From positions 1-6,593 of the forward strand of contig CAVGBO010000033.1 of assembly GCA_963627465.1 (NCBI GenBank): a DNA stretch of 6,593 nucleotides, written 5' to 3'. This stretch comes from CAKUFA01 sp963627465. GTDB taxonomy: Bacteria > Bacillota > Clostridia > Christensenellales > Aristaeellaceae. This document shows positions 5,770 to 6,593 of the stretch, one piece after another. Every line of letters begins with the position of its first letter. Positions within the stretch are counted from its first letter, which is position 1. A program made the translations under genes and the position numbers. Under the pieces are notes generated by a model. That model ran no database searches. It was not told the origin of the DNA and was given only the letters and a program-made list of their open reading frames with translations.

Positions 5770-6593
5770 TTGCTTACCCCGGCGTGCCTGGCAGCTTCTC
5801 CTGTGCTGCTGCTCAGGAAGCTTTCCCGGAAGGCGTTTGCCAAGGGTATCCCACTTTTCCGGAAGCGGCGCAGGCCGTCATGGATGGCAAGGCGGATTAT
5901 GCCCTTTTGCCAGTGGAAAACTCTTTTGCAGGCATTGTGCAGCTGACCTATGCCCTGCTGGAAAAACTGCCCCTGCACATTGTGGGGGAGCGGACAAAGG
6001 CTGTGCGGCATCAGCTGCTGGGGGTGCCTGGTGCATCCATGGTGGATGTGCGGCAAATTTCCTCTCATCCTCAGGCCATTGCTCAGTGTGATGCTTTTCT
6101 GTCCAAGCTGAAGGGGGTGCAGCTAATTCCTTCAGCCAACACGGCCATCAGTGCCCGGGACGTGGCAGCCAAGGGAGATCCGTCCTTTGCGGCCATCGCC
6201 AGTGAGGAAGCAGCTGCAGCCTACGGATTGGATATCCTCTGCCGAGATATTCAAACAAGCTCCTGCAACACCACACGGTTCTTCATCCTCAGCCGTGATG
6301 GAGAGCCTTTGGCCACGCCCTGCAAGGCCACCGTGGTTTTCACGGTGAAGAATGAAGTGGGCTCGCTGGTGAAGGTGCTTTCCTCCTTTGCGGCCAGTGG
6401 CCTGAATATGTCCCGCATCGAAAGCCGACCGCTGCCGGACACGACCTTTACCTACTTCTTCTCCGCAGACTTTGAAGGCCCTATGGATCCGGCACATCTG
6501 AAGACGGCCATGGACGAGGCACGGCCAGCAACGGAGGAGCTTCGCCTGCTGGGGGTGTATCCGAAAAACTTCTCCCAGAGCAGGAAACTGTGA
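5757..6593 (+). CDS. pheA: Prephenate dehydratase with ACT regulatory domain
   Basis: PheA decarboxylates and dehydrates prephenate to phenylpyruvate, the committed step to phenylalanine. The 278-aa protein has the catalytic domain at about 1-180: AYPGVPGSFS (6-15), LPVENSFAG (51-59), SHPQAIAQC (103-111), NTAISA (128-133), then AAIASEEAA and NTTRFF (171-176), with T173 and R174 of the catalytic TRF present. An ACT domain follows at about 190-270. It carries VGSLVKVL (201-208, a GAL-motif variant) and IESRP (221-225), the elements that bind phenylalanine in allosteric enzymes, so feedback inhibition is likely. There is no N-terminal chorismate mutase domain, unlike the fused enzyme of E. coli. 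The ATG at 5757 has AAGGAG 8 nt upstream and overlaps the end of aroC by 13 bp. The TGA is the last codon of the window, so downstream genes and the operon's terminator are not visible. Confidence 0.96.
   Translation: MHPVIAYPGVPGSFSCAAAQEAFPEGVCQGYPTFPEAAQAVMDGKADYALLPVENSFAGIVQLTYALLEKLPLHIVGERTKAVRHQLLGVPGASMVDVRQISSHPQAIAQCDAFLSKLKGVQLIPSANTAISARDVAAKGDPSFAAIASEEAAAAYGLDILCRDIQTSSCNTTRFFILSRDGEPLATPCKATVVFTVKNEVGSLVKVLSSFAASGLNMSRIESRPLPDTTFTYFFSADFEGPMDPAHLKTAMDEARPATEELRLLGVYPKNFSQSRKL

Overview
The window comes from a moderately high-GC bacterium. The protein signatures best fit a Clostridia-type Firmicute, possibly Oscillospiraceae: an EPSP synthase with an ESGSTLR motif, a chorismate synthase with RGGGHFSGR, a DUF5058-like membrane protein, and strong AGGAGG-type Shine-Dalgarno sites. 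The genus is not assigned. There are six complete genes and one gene cut by the left edge. I see no RNA gene, mobile element, CRISPR array or pseudogene.

Layout, left to right. (1) 1-266, plus strand: the C-terminal end of a ZIP-family metal transporter. (2) 267-319: a GC-rich 12-bp hairpin that probably terminates transcription from both sides. (3) 320-3204, minus strand: a three-gene unit transcribed in the order DUF5058-like membrane protein, second membrane protein (217 aa), membrane-anchored M20 metallopeptidase/amidohydrolase. (4) 3205-3412: a 208-bp divergent control region with two back-to-back extended -10 promoters, an inverted repeat placed symmetrically between the two -35 elements, and a second dyad over the start of the leftward promoter. 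(5) 3413-6593, plus strand: aroA, aroC and pheA, tightly coupled by overlapping ends. The window stops on the last base of the pheA stop codon, so the operon may continue.

How the genes work together. AroA makes EPSP, AroC converts it to chorismate, and PheA converts prephenate to phenylpyruvate, so the rightward operon covers the end of the shikimate pathway and the committed phenylalanine branch. Chorismate mutase, needed between AroC and PheA, is not in the window and PheA has no mutase domain. The leftward operon looks like a paired membrane transport system plus a hydrolase for a small peptide-like or N-acyl amino acid substrate. This is inferred from gene order and is not demonstrated. 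The shared control region raises the possibility that the two operons respond to a common amino-acid signal. That leftward module and its shared operator-like sequences are the least-described part of the window.
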